Shown here piece after piece: positions 47,755-56,462 of a stretch of 64,000 nt of DNA; within the stretch, counting starts at the first letter, position 1; each line of letters starts with the position of its first letter. The position numbers were made by a program, and so were the translations under genes. Where the stretch lies: contig JADJMG010000008.1 of the NCBI GenBank assembly GCA_016709725.1, forward strand, positions 208,479 through 272,478, written 5' to 3'. This stretch comes from Bacteroidota bacterium (GTDB lineage Bacteria; Bacteroidota; Bacteroidia; AKYH767-A; OLB10). Below the pieces are notes generated by a model. That model was given only the letters and a program-made list of their open reading frames with translations. It searched no databases and was not told the origin of the DNA.

Positions 47755-49605
47755 TTATCGCTTCACTAATTTCTCTTTCGCGATTTCGGTACCTTTTTCA
47801 TCTGCAATAATAACAACATACAAACCTGCTGTTAATGCATCCGTCTTAAAGCTAATTTCATTTTCACCCGACATCACTGATCCATAAAAGAGTTGATGCA
47901 CCATTTTTCCAGCATTGTCATAAATCCTTGATGTAATGCGACCCACTTTCGGACAATTAAACTTTAATGTGGTGAAATCAATACTTGGATTCGGATACAC
48001 TACGGAATTATTTTGAGCAATGGGATCATCAACTCCTGCCGCCGTAGTAACGGTATACTCTCCAATCCATGTACGTGTTACTCCATTAAAAACGGTGTAT
48101 GATCCATTGATCCATACATAGCCTGGTTGATTATATCTTGTTTGACAACCGGTGTAATCACCCCAGCGTTCATCACCAATAAGCATATTGCATGCAGAAG
48201 TTCCTTGACGCAATACAGTATGAGTTGAGAAAGAAGTTCCATCCCACATGGCTGCAGCTGTTCCTGGAAATTGAGTAGCCGACGAAAATAGAAAGCTAAA
48301 TACCGCGCGATCATCCGTTGCTGAATTACCTGCATACGCAATGTTCGGATAAGCGACATCGGTAGTGGGCACTGTAAACATACTTACCGAAATTGTGGGT
48401 GTAGTAGAAACTTGAGACATCGTACCGTGATAAATTCCATCGTAACCAGAAGTAGTATCCAACGATGCCAATACAAATTGAATTTTGTCATTATGTAAAA
48501 AAGCGCCCATAATTCGCGCATCATTTACACCTAAATTTTCTGTGGAAAGAGGTTGGTCAGCGTCAACGGGCATGTGATATTGAACTGGGCTTACTAAAGC
48601 TTGAATGGTAACTTGCTGCGTCGGACTTCCCATGGTATCGGTGACATGTACTAGGAAGATGGTATCATTGCCTGCACTAAAATTTCGATTCGATAAAAAC
48701 CAAGCTCCCGGACCATAGGTTCCCAAATCACCTTTTACAGGGCATAAATTTCGGATAGGCTCACCGTTATGATTTATATTCCCATGTATTTGCGTTGCCA
48801 AGGTTTGTCCCTGATAACCCTTTTCTTTATCGATTTGCCAAATGATGGTTTGATTAAATCCTGTTTGCCAAGAGGAATCATTATACAACAAATTCACAGT
48901 GATAAATAACTCTTCGTTACTCACTGTCATCATGGGAAAGTCGGTCCAACGGTTGGTGTTTAATGCATCTCCGGGAAGCGTATAAAAATTCCATAAACCT
49001 GCAGCGCTGTTCGTTTGTGAAAACCCAAGAATGATGGCACTGGTCGTATCATTAAATCCGTTCAACATCGCTAAAATAAACCGATCTGCTCCTGGATCAT
49101 AGAGTACTTTCGGATCAAACTCTTCTTGTGTTAATCCTAGCGAGGCTACCAAAGAATGTAACGTGACCGATGCAAACACTTGATTCGTAACAACGTCTTT
49201 TCCAAAAATCATAGTATTGTTTACACTGGATACAAATCCAGCATTGGAAACTGCTACATCATTATCATTAGGAACGTATAAATTAAATCCATTGCCAATA
49301 AAATTATTGAGAAGCACAGGGGCATTTGCGGTTGCTGCACGGTTGGCCGAAGGCGTGTTTTCACGTTTATGTGAATAAAGATCGACCATGCTTTTCTTAG
49401 CTTCGCGCACTGTTTGCTCGTCGGTACCAGGATGTGGCTTGGGTAATTTTTGGTTCTGCAAGATGGGCATCCATTTATCGGCTCCCGGACTCAAATCATA
49501 CACTTTCTTCAGTGGAAAATACTGAATTGTTGAGGTAGATGATTGCTGAGCATAAGTGATTGTTGATAAAACAGCAAGAAGGATAATGAGTATAAATTTC
49601 TTCAT
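47755..49605 (-). CDS. large secreted protein with T9SS sorting domain
   Basis: The 616-residue protein has a signal peptide (M-K-K-F-I-L-I-I-L-L-A, ending Y-A-Q) and a C-terminal T9SS domain (V-V-Y-P-N-P-S-I-D-F ... G-L-Y-V-V-I-I-A-D). The middle has no recognised domain; it is beta-rich with blocks such as D-P-K-V-L-Y-D-P-G-A-D-R-F and P-M-M-T-V-S-N-E, which suggests a large propeller-like domain. It is probably a surface-bound or secreted protein of unknown role. It is intact. Nearest neighbour on the strand is glyRS, 263 bases away, so it is a separate unit. Confidence 0.78.
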   Translation of the reverse strand: MKKFILIILLAVLSTITYAQQSSTSTIQYFPLKKVYDLSPGADKWMPILQNQKLPKPHPGTDEQTVREAKKSMVDLYSHKRENTPSANRAATANAPVLLNNFIGNGFNLYVPNDNDVAVSNAGFVSSVNNTMIFGKDVVTNQVFASVTLHSLVASLGLTQEEFDPKVLYDPGADRFILAMLNGFNDTTSAIILGFSQTNSAAGLWNFYTLPGDALNTNRWTDFPMMTVSNEELFITVNLLYNDSSWQTGFNQTIIWQIDKEKGYQGQTLATQIHGNINHNGEPIRNLCPVKGDLGTYGPGAWFLSNRNFSAGNDTIFLVHVTDTMGSPTQQVTIQALVSPVQYHMPVDADQPLSTENLGVNDARIMGAFLHNDKIQFVLASLDTTSGYDGIYHGTMSQVSTTPTISVSMFTVPTTDVAYPNIAYAGNSATDDRAVFSFLFSSATQFPGTAAAMWDGTSFSTHTVLRQGTSACNMLIGDERWGDYTGCQTRYNQPGYVWINGSYTVFNGVTRTWIGEYTVTTAAGVDDPIAQNNSVVYPNPSIDFTTLKFNCPKVGRITSRIYDNAGKMVHQLFYGSVMSGENEISFKTDALTAGLYVVIIADEKGTEIAKEKLVKR

Positions 49606-49868
49606 AGGGGTTGGATATCGGAAGATAAAAGTAATAAAATGTACGAACCTGTGATAAAATTCATACTAAAAAAATATAAAATAGACTTTGAACAATGAAT
49701 TCTTTAAAAGCTCATTTAAATCGCAAGGTTATTCCAGGCTAAACTTTATATAAAGTTGTAAAATGAGAAGTAATAAAATTATACATCAAAAATTAAAATT
49801 CAATTTGGTGAATAAATACACACTTAAATTTTGGAGTTAACATGGCAAACAAATACGTTTTACGCTGC

Positions 49869-51431
49869 CTACATCAACTTCCTTAGCTGAGCATGCATAC
49901 TCACTTTCGCTTCTACCAGTTGCATCAATGCATCAATACTCACACGCTCTTGTTGCATGGTATCGCGGTCGCGCAAAGTAACCATATTGTCTTCCAACGA
50001 TTGGTGATCGATGGTAATGCAAAGTGGAGTTCCAATGGCATCCATTCTACGGTAACGTTTTCCAATCGAATCTTTTTCTTCGTAAATACACAGATGATCC
50101 AACTTAAGTTGATTCATGATCTCACGTGCTTTTTCAGGAAGTCCGTCTTTTTTTACCAACGGCAAAACTGCCACTTTGTATGGAGCTAAGAAAGGTGGAA
50201 TTTTTAATACTACACGGGAACTACCATCTTCCAATTGTTCTTCCTGATAAGCTTGAGACATGGTGGCTAAGAAAAGACGATCTAAACCGATGGATGTTTC
50301 GACCACATACGGAATATAATTTTCATTGTCTTCTGGATCGAAGTATTGCAATTTTTTTCCGCTGAACTTCTCATGATTTCTTAAATCGAAATCGGTGCGA
50401 GAGTGAATTCCTTCTAATTCTTTAAATCCAAATGGAAATTCAAATTCAATGTCGCAAGCAGCATTGGCGTAATGCGCTAATTTAATATGATCATGAAAAC
50501 GATATTTGCTTTCTGGAAATCCAAGACTGTTGTGCCAAGCCATACGTGTTTTCTTCCACTGCTCATACCATTGCAAATCGGTTCCTGGCTTCACGAAAAA
50601 TTGCATCTCCATTTGTTCGAACTCACGCATGCGGAAAATAAATTGACGGGCTACAATTTCATTGCGAAATGCTTTTCCGGTTTGTGCAATACCAAATGGA
50701 ATTTTCATTCGACCTGTTTTTTGCACATTCAAAAAATTAACAAAAATTCCTTGTGCCGTTTCAGGACGCAAATAAATAGTACTCGCCTCTTCACTCACCG
50801 ATCCTAATTGTGTATTGAACATCAAATTAAATTGACGCACATCGGTCCAGTTGCGGGTTCCACTCACCGGACACGTAATTTCCAGATCAATAATGATTTG
50901 TTTTACTTCATCCAGTTTATCTTCTTCCAACGCTGCTTTAAAACGTGCATTAATTTCATCGATCTTCTTTTGATTTTCAACGACACGAGGATTCGTAGAA
51001 CGAAACATCGTTTCATCAAAATTCTCAAATCGACTTTTCGCTTTTTCTACTTCCTTCTCAATCTTCGCTTCAATTTTTGCAACATGTTCTTCGATGAGCA
51101 CATCGGCACGATATCTTTTCTTCGAATCTTTAGTATCAATCAATGGATCGCTAAATGCATCTACGTGTCCGGAAGCTTTCCAAGTAGTTGGATGCATGAA
51201 GATCGCGGCATCTATGCCCACAATATTTTCATTCAGCTGCACCATTGCTTTCCACCAATAGTCGCGCAAATTTTTCTTGAGCTCTACGCCCATCTGCCCG
51301 TAATCGTACACAGCACTGAGGCCATCATAAATTTCACTCGACTGGAAAATAAATCCGTACTCTTTGGAATGGCTGATGATATTCTTGAATAAATCTTCGC
51401 CGCTAAGCTTTTTGATGGTATTGGTTGACAT
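49869..51431 (-). CDS. glyQS: glycyl-tRNA synthetase, single-chain dimeric type
   Basis: The 520-residue enzyme charges tRNA-Gly. It is the alpha2 class II type. Core motifs are visible: W-T-D-V-R-Q-F-N-L-M-F, R-P-E-T-A-Q-G-I-F-V-N-F (motif 2 area), G-K-A-F-R-N-E-I, R-M-R-E-F-E-Q-M-E-M-Q-F-F and G-L-D-R-L-F-L-A-T (motif 3). An insert with coiled-coil character covers about residues 105-165. The C-terminus is the anticodon-binding domain (K-V-A-V-L-P-L-V-K-K). The frame is intact and full-length. An essential gene that is undamaged here makes a contrast with accC. Confidence 0.95.
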   Translation of the reverse strand: MSTNTIKKLSGEDLFKNIISHSKEYGFIFQSSEIYDGLSAVYDYGQMGVELKKNLRDYWWKAMVQLNENIVGIDAAIFMHPTTWKASGHVDAFSDPLIDTKDSKKRYRADVLIEEHVAKIEAKIEKEVEKAKSRFENFDETMFRSTNPRVVENQKKIDEINARFKAALEEDKLDEVKQIIIDLEITCPVSGTRNWTDVRQFNLMFNTQLGSVSEEASTIYLRPETAQGIFVNFLNVQKTGRMKIPFGIAQTGKAFRNEIVARQFIFRMREFEQMEMQFFVKPGTDLQWYEQWKKTRMAWHNSLGFPESKYRFHDHIKLAHYANAACDIEFEFPFGFKELEGIHSRTDFDLRNHEKFSGKKLQYFDPEDNENYIPYVVETSIGLDRLFLATMSQAYQEEQLEDGSSRVVLKIPPFLAPYKVAVLPLVKKDGLPEKAREIMNQLKLDHLCIYEEKDSIGKRYRRMDAIGTPLCITIDHQSLEDNMVTLRDRDTMQQERVSIDALMQLVEAKVSMHAQLRKLM

Positions 51432-51542
51432 GGCGGCAAAGATAATTTATATCTATTAATTGAAAACCACATTAAAGAAACATTCCCTACATCCGCCTTT
51501 CACGGTGGGATATTGGGTTTCATTTTGCAACTTTGTAGTCCC

Positions 51543-52685
51543 ATGGAATCCATTTACCTTGATTATAATAGCACTACGCCTGTCGACCCAAAAGTGTTGG
51601 AGGCGATGCTACCCTATTTTACACAACAATTTGGCAATGCGGCGAGCTCAACTCATGCCTGGGGATGGGCAGCTTCGGCGGTTGTGGAACGAGCAAGAGA
51701 ACAAGTGGCTCATTTGATTGGTGCCGAGACCAATGAAATTATCTTTACCTCAGGATCAACAGAATCTTTAAACTTGGCAATACGTGGTGTTGCGCAGGCG
51801 TATGCATCGGTAGGCAAGCACATCATCGTTTGTTCTACGGAACATAAAGCAGTTTTAGATACCGTTCAAGATTTAACAACTGCAGGAATTGAATACAGTT
51901 TATTAGGTGTAGATCGAGAAGGAAGAATTGAATTAACGGAATTGCAAAAACTTTTGCGTGACGACACTATCTTAGTTGCCGTGATGATGGCTAATAATGA
52001 AACGGGGGTGATTCAGGATTGTGGGGAGATTGGACGGATTTGCAGAGATAGAAAAATAATTTTCCTGAGTGATACCACACAAGCTGTTGGGAAAGTGAGG
52101 GTGAATGTGGATGAGCAATCGCTAGACCTTTGCACTTTATCGGCTCATAAAATGTATGGGCCGAAGGGGATTGGTGCTTTGTATGTAAGAAGAAAAAGTC
52201 CACGTGTTGCTTTGCATGCCCAAATAACGGGCGGTGGACACGAGCGCGGATTACGATCAGGAACCTTAAATGTACCTGCCCTAGTTGGATTTGGAAAAGC
52301 ATGTGAATTAGCGAATGATGGTCTTTGGGATTACGGGATACATACTTCTCGATGGAGAACATTTTTAGAGCAGCAACTTACCATTGAATATGGACATGGA
52401 TTCATCAATGGAAGTGTTAAGTCACGTCTTCCCAATACCAGCAATCTTTGCTTTCCGAAAATCAAGAGTGAAAAACTTATTAAAGCATTGCCAAGTCTAG
52501 GCATGAGCATGGGATCAGCATGTACATCTGCAATTCCTCAACCATCGCATGTATTGAAAGCCATGGGTTTGAGCGATGCAGAAATTTACAGCAGTGTTCG
52601 CATTAGCATTGGAAAATTTACGAGTGAAGAAGAAATCAAAGAAACTCTTGTTCGAATGGAGGCAACTTTATCTCAACAATACTAA
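51543..52685 (+). CDS. cysteine desulfurase (class V aminotransferase fold)
   Basis: The 380-residue enzyme takes sulfur from cysteine using PLP. The PLP lysine is K203 in T-L-S-A-H-K-M-Y-G. Upstream H-A-W-G and S-T-E-H-K-A-V are typical. The active cysteine is C327 in G-S-A-C-T-S. The start chosen is M-E-S-I-Y-L-D-Y-N-S-T-T-P-V; a longer frame from 51513 adds ten unlikely residues. It is an IscS/NifS-like class, and the partner scaffold is not adjacent. The downstream hemerythrin-like gene may be related to iron-sulfur repair. Intact. Confidence 0.9.
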   Translation: MESIYLDYNSTTPVDPKVLEAMLPYFTQQFGNAASSTHAWGWAASAVVERAREQVAHLIGAETNEIIFTSGSTESLNLAIRGVAQAYASVGKHIIVCSTEHKAVLDTVQDLTTAGIEYSLLGVDREGRIELTELQKLLRDDTILVAVMMANNETGVIQDCGEIGRICRDRKIIFLSDTTQAVGKVRVNVDEQSLDLCTLSAHKMYGPKGIGALYVRRKSPRVALHAQITGGGHERGLRSGTLNVPALVGFGKACELANDGLWDYGIHTSRWRTFLEQQLTIEYGHGFINGSVKSRLPNTSNLCFPKIKSEKLIKALPSLGMSMGSACTSAIPQPSHVLKAMGLSDAEIYSSVRISIGKFTSEEEIKETLVRMEATLSQQY

Positions 52686-52838
52686 TTTTTGCTGGAGAGA
52701 AACTACATGGAAAGAGATTAAAAAAACAACATATAAATTCTTTTCAATTTTGCAAGACATTTTTACACTCATTTTTATTCTGTTTATAACCTCAGTCAAT
52801 AGTTGATAAATATCACTAGACAAAAGTTCATGGACTCG

Positions 52839-52846
52839 TATCTTTG
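52839..52846 (+). promoter_or_regulatory. -7 element that sets the start of the hemerythrin-like gene
   Basis: TATCTTTG matches TAnnTTTG. Transcription would start near 52853, after the ATG at 52849, so the ATG at 52867 is chosen. The -33 box is not clear. Confidence 0.4.
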
Positions 52847-52866
52847 CAATGTTAAACACGCGCTTT

Positions 52867-53565
52867 ATGTATCCAAATTATTATACTGACCAAATACTTC
52901 AACGTTATGGCTTTCCGGCAAACAACTCTGTTTCCGTCGACATTAACAAGTTCAACGACCTTATTGATGAATTGAGCCATGTGTTTGAATCGCCGAAGCA
53001 ATTTAATGCGGCAGTTTTTCAAAATTTCCCCATCGAGTTTATTGTCGATTACATTCGCAGAACGCATCGTCTTTATTTATTTACGAAACTGCCTGAGATC
53101 GAACAAAGCATTCATTTATTATTGCAAGATTACAGTGACGAGCATCCTTTGTTAACCATTTTGATGGACTTTTATTCGTCTTACAAAATCGAATTAAGTT
53201 TACACATTTGCGAAGAGGAACAACATCTTTTACCTTATGTTGATTTTTTATTGGAGATGCACAAGAAAGGCATCAATGCTTATCAATTCTTTAAAAACAA
53301 CAAACGTTTTTCTTTAGATGAATTTGAAAATGATCATCATGATGATTCTGGTAAAAATTTAACGCATATTCAGGAAACCATTTTGGCACATGATCCGCCC
53401 TATACAAACATTACACCCTATCGAATCCTGTTGAGTCAGTTGCAAAATTTGGAACGCGACCTTTGCATTCACGGATTAATTGAAGATCGAGTGTTGGTTC
53501 CTAGAATTAAAATGGTAGAATCGGAATTGTTAACCGATTACCGAAAAATTTTCAGAGCGAATTAA
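52867..53565 (+). CDS. hemerythrin-like protein of RIC/ScdA type
   Basis: The 232-residue helical protein has histidine and carboxylate residues spaced as in HHE/hemerythrin domains: H in R-R-T-H-R-L-Y, L-H-I-C-E-E-E-Q-H, T-H-I-Q-E-T-I and I-H-G-L-I-E-D. RIC proteins repair damaged iron-sulfur clusters, often after nitrosative stress. The chosen ATG (52867) is supported by a -7 box; the alternative is 52849. It follows a cysteine desulfurase gene (181 bases) on the same strand and precedes a convergent nrdB. The diiron proteins' N-terminal ScdA domain is not clear here. Role in repair is inferred. Confidence 0.65.
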   Translation: MYPNYYTDQILQRYGFPANNSVSVDINKFNDLIDELSHVFESPKQFNAAVFQNFPIEFIVDYIRRTHRLYLFTKLPEIEQSIHLLLQDYSDEHPLLTILMDFYSSYKIELSLHICEEEQHLLPYVDFLLEMHKKGINAYQFFKNNKRFSLDEFENDHHDDSGKNLTHIQETILAHDPPYTNITPYRILLSQLQNLERDLCIHGLIEDRVLVPRIKMVESELLTDYRKIFRAN

Positions 53566-53603
53566 TTTTAGCAATTATCACCAACAACTTTTTAGAAAAA
53601 GAA

Positions 53604-53648
53604 AAAACGCATTTGATTTTAGAATTTAATCTAATCCAAATGCGTTTT
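53604..53648. terminator. bidirectional terminator
   Basis: AAAACGCATTTGATTTTAG pairs with CTAATCCAAATGCGTTTT, with T runs at both ends. It separates the convergent hemerythrin-like and nrdB genes. Confidence 0.8.
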
Positions 53649-53668
53649 AATTTTAGGGAGCGGAAGAA

Positions 53669-54649
53669 TTAAAATTCCTCGTTAAATTTCAATTCTTGAT
53701 CGGCAGGATCAACACCTACGCCGGCTTTCTTATATTCAGAAACACGTTTTTCGAAGAAATTTGTTTTTCCTTCCAAAGAAATTGTCTCCATAAAATCGAA
53801 AGGATTTTCGCGGTTATACACTTTTGGACAATTCAATGAATTCAGCAAACGATCGGCAACGAACTCAATGTAGTTACACATTAGATCAGAGTTCATACCA
53901 ATTAATTTTACAGGAAGTGCATCCGTCACAAATTCCTTTTCAATAGATACGGCATCAGTGATAATGGCAGTTACTTCGGCTTCTGTTAATTTATGTTTCA
54001 ACATACCATAAAGCAAACAAGCAAAGTCACAATGTAAACCTTCATCGCGAGAAATAAATTCATTCGAGGTAGAAAGTCCAGGCATTAAACCACGTTTCTT
54101 CAACCAGAAGATCGAGCAGAAAGATCCACTGAAGAAAATTCCTTCTACAGCAGCGAATGCAATTAAGCGATGCACAAACGATCCATTATTAATATACTTC
54201 AAAGCCCAATCCGCTTTCTTCTTAACACAAGGAACCGTATCAATCGCATTAAACAAACGATGTTTTTCAGCAGGGTCTTTGATGTAAGTATCAATCAGCA
54301 ATGAATACATTTCTGAGTGAATGTTTTCCATCATAATTTGAAAACCATAAAAACAACGAGCTTCTGGAAGTTGAACTTCGCTCATCATATTCACCGCTAA
54401 ATTTTCATTTACAATTCCATCGCTTGCAGCAAAGAAGGCTAATACATGCGAAATAAAATGACGTTCTCCATCATTCAGACGATCCCAATCTTTTAAATCA
54501 ACACTTAAATCAACTTCTTCTGCAGTCCAGAAACTATTTTCTGCTTGCTTATACATCGACCAAATTTTGTCATATTTAATTGGGAATAAAACGAAACGAT
54601 CTTTGTTTTCTTGCAATAGAATTTCGTCGTTAATGTTGATGTTGGTCAT
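53669..54649 (-). CDS. nrdB: ribonucleotide reductase beta subunit, class Ia, eukaryote-like
   Basis: The 326-residue R2 protein holds the diferric-tyrosyl radical that starts reduction of ribonucleotides. Iron ligands and radical Tyr can be placed: W-D-R-L-N-D-G-E-R-H-F, R-C-F-Y-G-F-Q-I-M-M-E-N-I-H-S-E-M-Y (Y is the radical residue; E and H ligands follow) and E-F-I-S-R-D-E-G-L-H-C-D-F (E, E, H). The sequence closely resembles animal and yeast R2, as usual in this phylum. C-terminus L-K-F-N-E-E-F binds the alpha subunit. The alpha subunit gene is not in the window. Intact. Confidence 0.95.
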   Translation of the reverse strand: MTNININDEILLQENKDRFVLFPIKYDKIWSMYKQAENSFWTAEEVDLSVDLKDWDRLNDGERHFISHVLAFFAASDGIVNENLAVNMMSEVQLPEARCFYGFQIMMENIHSEMYSLLIDTYIKDPAEKHRLFNAIDTVPCVKKKADWALKYINNGSFVHRLIAFAAVEGIFFSGSFCSIFWLKKRGLMPGLSTSNEFISRDEGLHCDFACLLYGMLKHKLTEAEVTAIITDAVSIEKEFVTDALPVKLIGMNSDLMCNYIEFVADRLLNSLNCPKVYNRENPFDFMETISLEGKTNFFEKRVSEYKKAGVGVDPADQELKFNEEF

Positions 54650-54915
54650 AAATTTTTGAAGTAAGGTGGGTGAATGTAGGATGAAATGGTAAGCGAAATG
54701 CTTAGTACAAAAGAAAACAAATTAGAGTAGAATATCAAAAATAAGGACTTTATCTTTTGAACAGAATCGTATTGTTTTTGAACACATCAAAACGAAATGA
54801 GACAGATCACCGTGAAAAAAAATAAAATAAGAATGTAGTTTTCAATATTGATTACCACAACATCAAAAAAGATTGGTGCATCCATCTAAAAAAAATCGCC
54901 CATCAAAAACAAAAT

Positions 54916-54949
54916 AAAAAAGCAACGACATCATAGACATCGTTGCTTT
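54916..54949 (-). terminator. terminator of rpoD
   Basis: On minus, AAAGCAACGATGTC pairs with GACATCATCG-like arms ending GTCGTTGCTTT, then TTTTTTATTTT. It lies 16 bases after the rpoD stop. Confidence 0.8.
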
Positions 54950-54964
54950 CCGCAAATTAATGTT

Positions 54965-55828
54965 TTAACCTAAATATGCTTTTAACAGCTTATTTCTAGA
55001 GTTCTGACGAAGCGTTTTGATTGCTTTCTCTTTAATTTGGCGAACACGCTCTGAAGTTAGATCGAATTTTTCTCCGATTTCTTCTAAAGAAAGACCGTGT
55101 TGGATTCCAATGCCATAAAACATTTTCACCACATCTTGTTCACGCTCACTCAATGTTGCTAAAGAGCGATTAATTTCTTTTTGCAGTGATTCGTTGATTA
55201 AAGCGGAATCGGCACCTGGACTATCTCCATTTTCAAGAACATCCAACAAAGTTGAATCTTCACCCTGAACAAGAGGCGCATCCATAGAAACGTGCTTACC
55301 TGGCATTTTCATCGTATTTGCCACTTTGTCCATTGGAAGATCAAGCACGGCGCTTAATTCTTCGGGACTTGGTTCACGTTCAAACTTTTGCTCCAACTCA
55401 GAAAATGCTTTCTTCACTTTATTAGCAGCTCCCAATTGGTTGAGCGGCAAACGGACTATACGTGCTTGCTCCGCCAATGCTTGCATAATACTTTGACGAA
55501 TCCACCAAACTGCATAAGAAATGAACTTAAAACCACGGGTTTCATCAAATTTCTTAGCCGCTTTAATCAATCCTAAGTTTCCTTCGTTGATCAAATCTGG
55601 AAGGCTAAGACCTTGAGTTTGATATTGTTTTGCTACCGAAACAACAAATCGCAAGTTAGCTCTCACTAGCTTTTCCAATGCTTTTTGGTCTCCAGCACGA
55701 ATCTTCTGAGCAAGCTCTACTTCGATTTGGGCTGTAATTAACTCTTCTTTTCCAATTTCCTGGAGGTACTTCTCAAAAGACGCGCTTTCGCGATTAGTAA
55801 TCGATTTTGTAATTTTTAGTTGACGCAT
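54965..55828 (-). CDS. rpoD: primary RNA polymerase sigma factor (ABfr type)
   Basis: The 287-residue sigma-70 has regions 1.2, 2, 3 and 4 and no region 1.1 or non-conserved insert, the form known from Bacteroides as ABfr. Region 2 shows R-F-V-V-S-V-A-K, L-S-L-P-D-L-I-N-E-G-N-L-G and F-I-S-Y-A-V-W-W-I-R-Q-S-I. Region 4 has L-S-L-E-E-I-G-E-K-F-D-L-T-S-E-R-V-R-Q-I-K-E. It directs promoters with TTTG/TTG and TAnnTTTG, which fits the motifs found in this window. The frame is intact with its own terminator and a likely promoter. Confidence 0.95.
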   Translation of the reverse strand: MRQLKITKSITNRESASFEKYLQEIGKEELITAQIEVELAQKIRAGDQKALEKLVRANLRFVVSVAKQYQTQGLSLPDLINEGNLGLIKAAKKFDETRGFKFISYAVWWIRQSIMQALAEQARIVRLPLNQLGAANKVKKAFSELEQKFEREPSPEELSAVLDLPMDKVANTMKMPGKHVSMDAPLVQGEDSTLLDVLENGDSPGADSALINESLQKEINRSLATLSEREQDVVKMFYGIGIQHGLSLEEIGEKFDLTSERVRQIKEKAIKTLRQNSRNKLLKAYLG

Positions 55829-56152
55829 ATCTTTCTGTTAATTAACTCTATACACACATTAAATCTTCCTTGAGCGGCTATTTTAATAGGAGCGCAAGTT
55901 ACACATTAAATTGCGCTTGTCAAGTCCTTTTTTTAACCCAAACATAATTAATTCATAATCTAGTCGAGGGAAATAATGTTATTGATGATTCAACGTTATA
56001 ACACTATAAATATTTTAAAGTTTAAGACACCACTAACAGTTCTTCATAAACCTTATGCACCTCAGCATGTTGAAAACCATTTTATACAACTATCTATCGA
56101 CAATGGATCGGCTTTTATCTTAGCCTACTACACTAGAAAAACAATCAACCCA
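55829..56152. other. divergent gap between rpoD and the 56153 gene
   Basis: Besides the rpoD promoter candidate at 55896-55923 nothing definite is seen. A longer in-frame extension of the 56153 gene (from 55976) covers part of it, but the composition and lack of a family argue against coding. Confidence 0.5.
55896..55923 (-). promoter_or_regulatory. candidate rpoD promoter
   Basis: On minus: TTGACA, 16 bases, TAACTT. TAACTTGC is close to TAnnTTTG. It lies about 67 bases before the start. Confidence 0.4.
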
Positions 56153-56407
56153 ATGAAAATCAAAAAGGATCAGCAAAAAGAGTTAAAGAAAATTGAATCT
56201 TGCCTTCAAAAGGTGGAGGTGATTTCTTCTCAGATAAATTTGAACTTGGAGGATATTTCGAGCTTGATGGATTTTCCAAATTTTCATGATAAACAATTTG
56301 AAGAAGCTAAACAATTAAATCGCAGTCGCCAACACGTTTTTGAAATGGCGAAACAAATTTCAAAGAAAGGAGAAAAGGTATCTGTAACTGCCTCTGCCAA
56401 GCGTTAA
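56153..56407 (+). CDS. hypothetical small coiled-coil protein
   Basis: From the ATG at 56153 the protein has 84 residues, is soluble, highly charged and mostly one helical coiled coil (K-K-I-E-S-C-L-Q-K-V-E-V-I). An in-frame start at 55976 would give 143 residues, but that extension has no family-like sequence. It is in the same direction as the histidine kinase gene, 55 bases ahead, so they could share a transcript. Not recognised. Confidence 0.5.
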   Translation: MKIKKDQQKELKKIESCLQKVEVISSQINLNLEDISSLMDFPNFHDKQFEEAKQLNRSRQHVFEMAKQISKKGEKVSVTASAKR

Positions 56408-56462
56408 AAGCAAATCCATATTTTTTTACTACTTTTTGCCCATCAAAACAGCATCCATATTC

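Noticed and set aside
55976..56152. 59-residue N-terminal extension of the 56153 gene
   Set aside because: Unlike the rest in composition, no family support and lies in the divergent promoter region.
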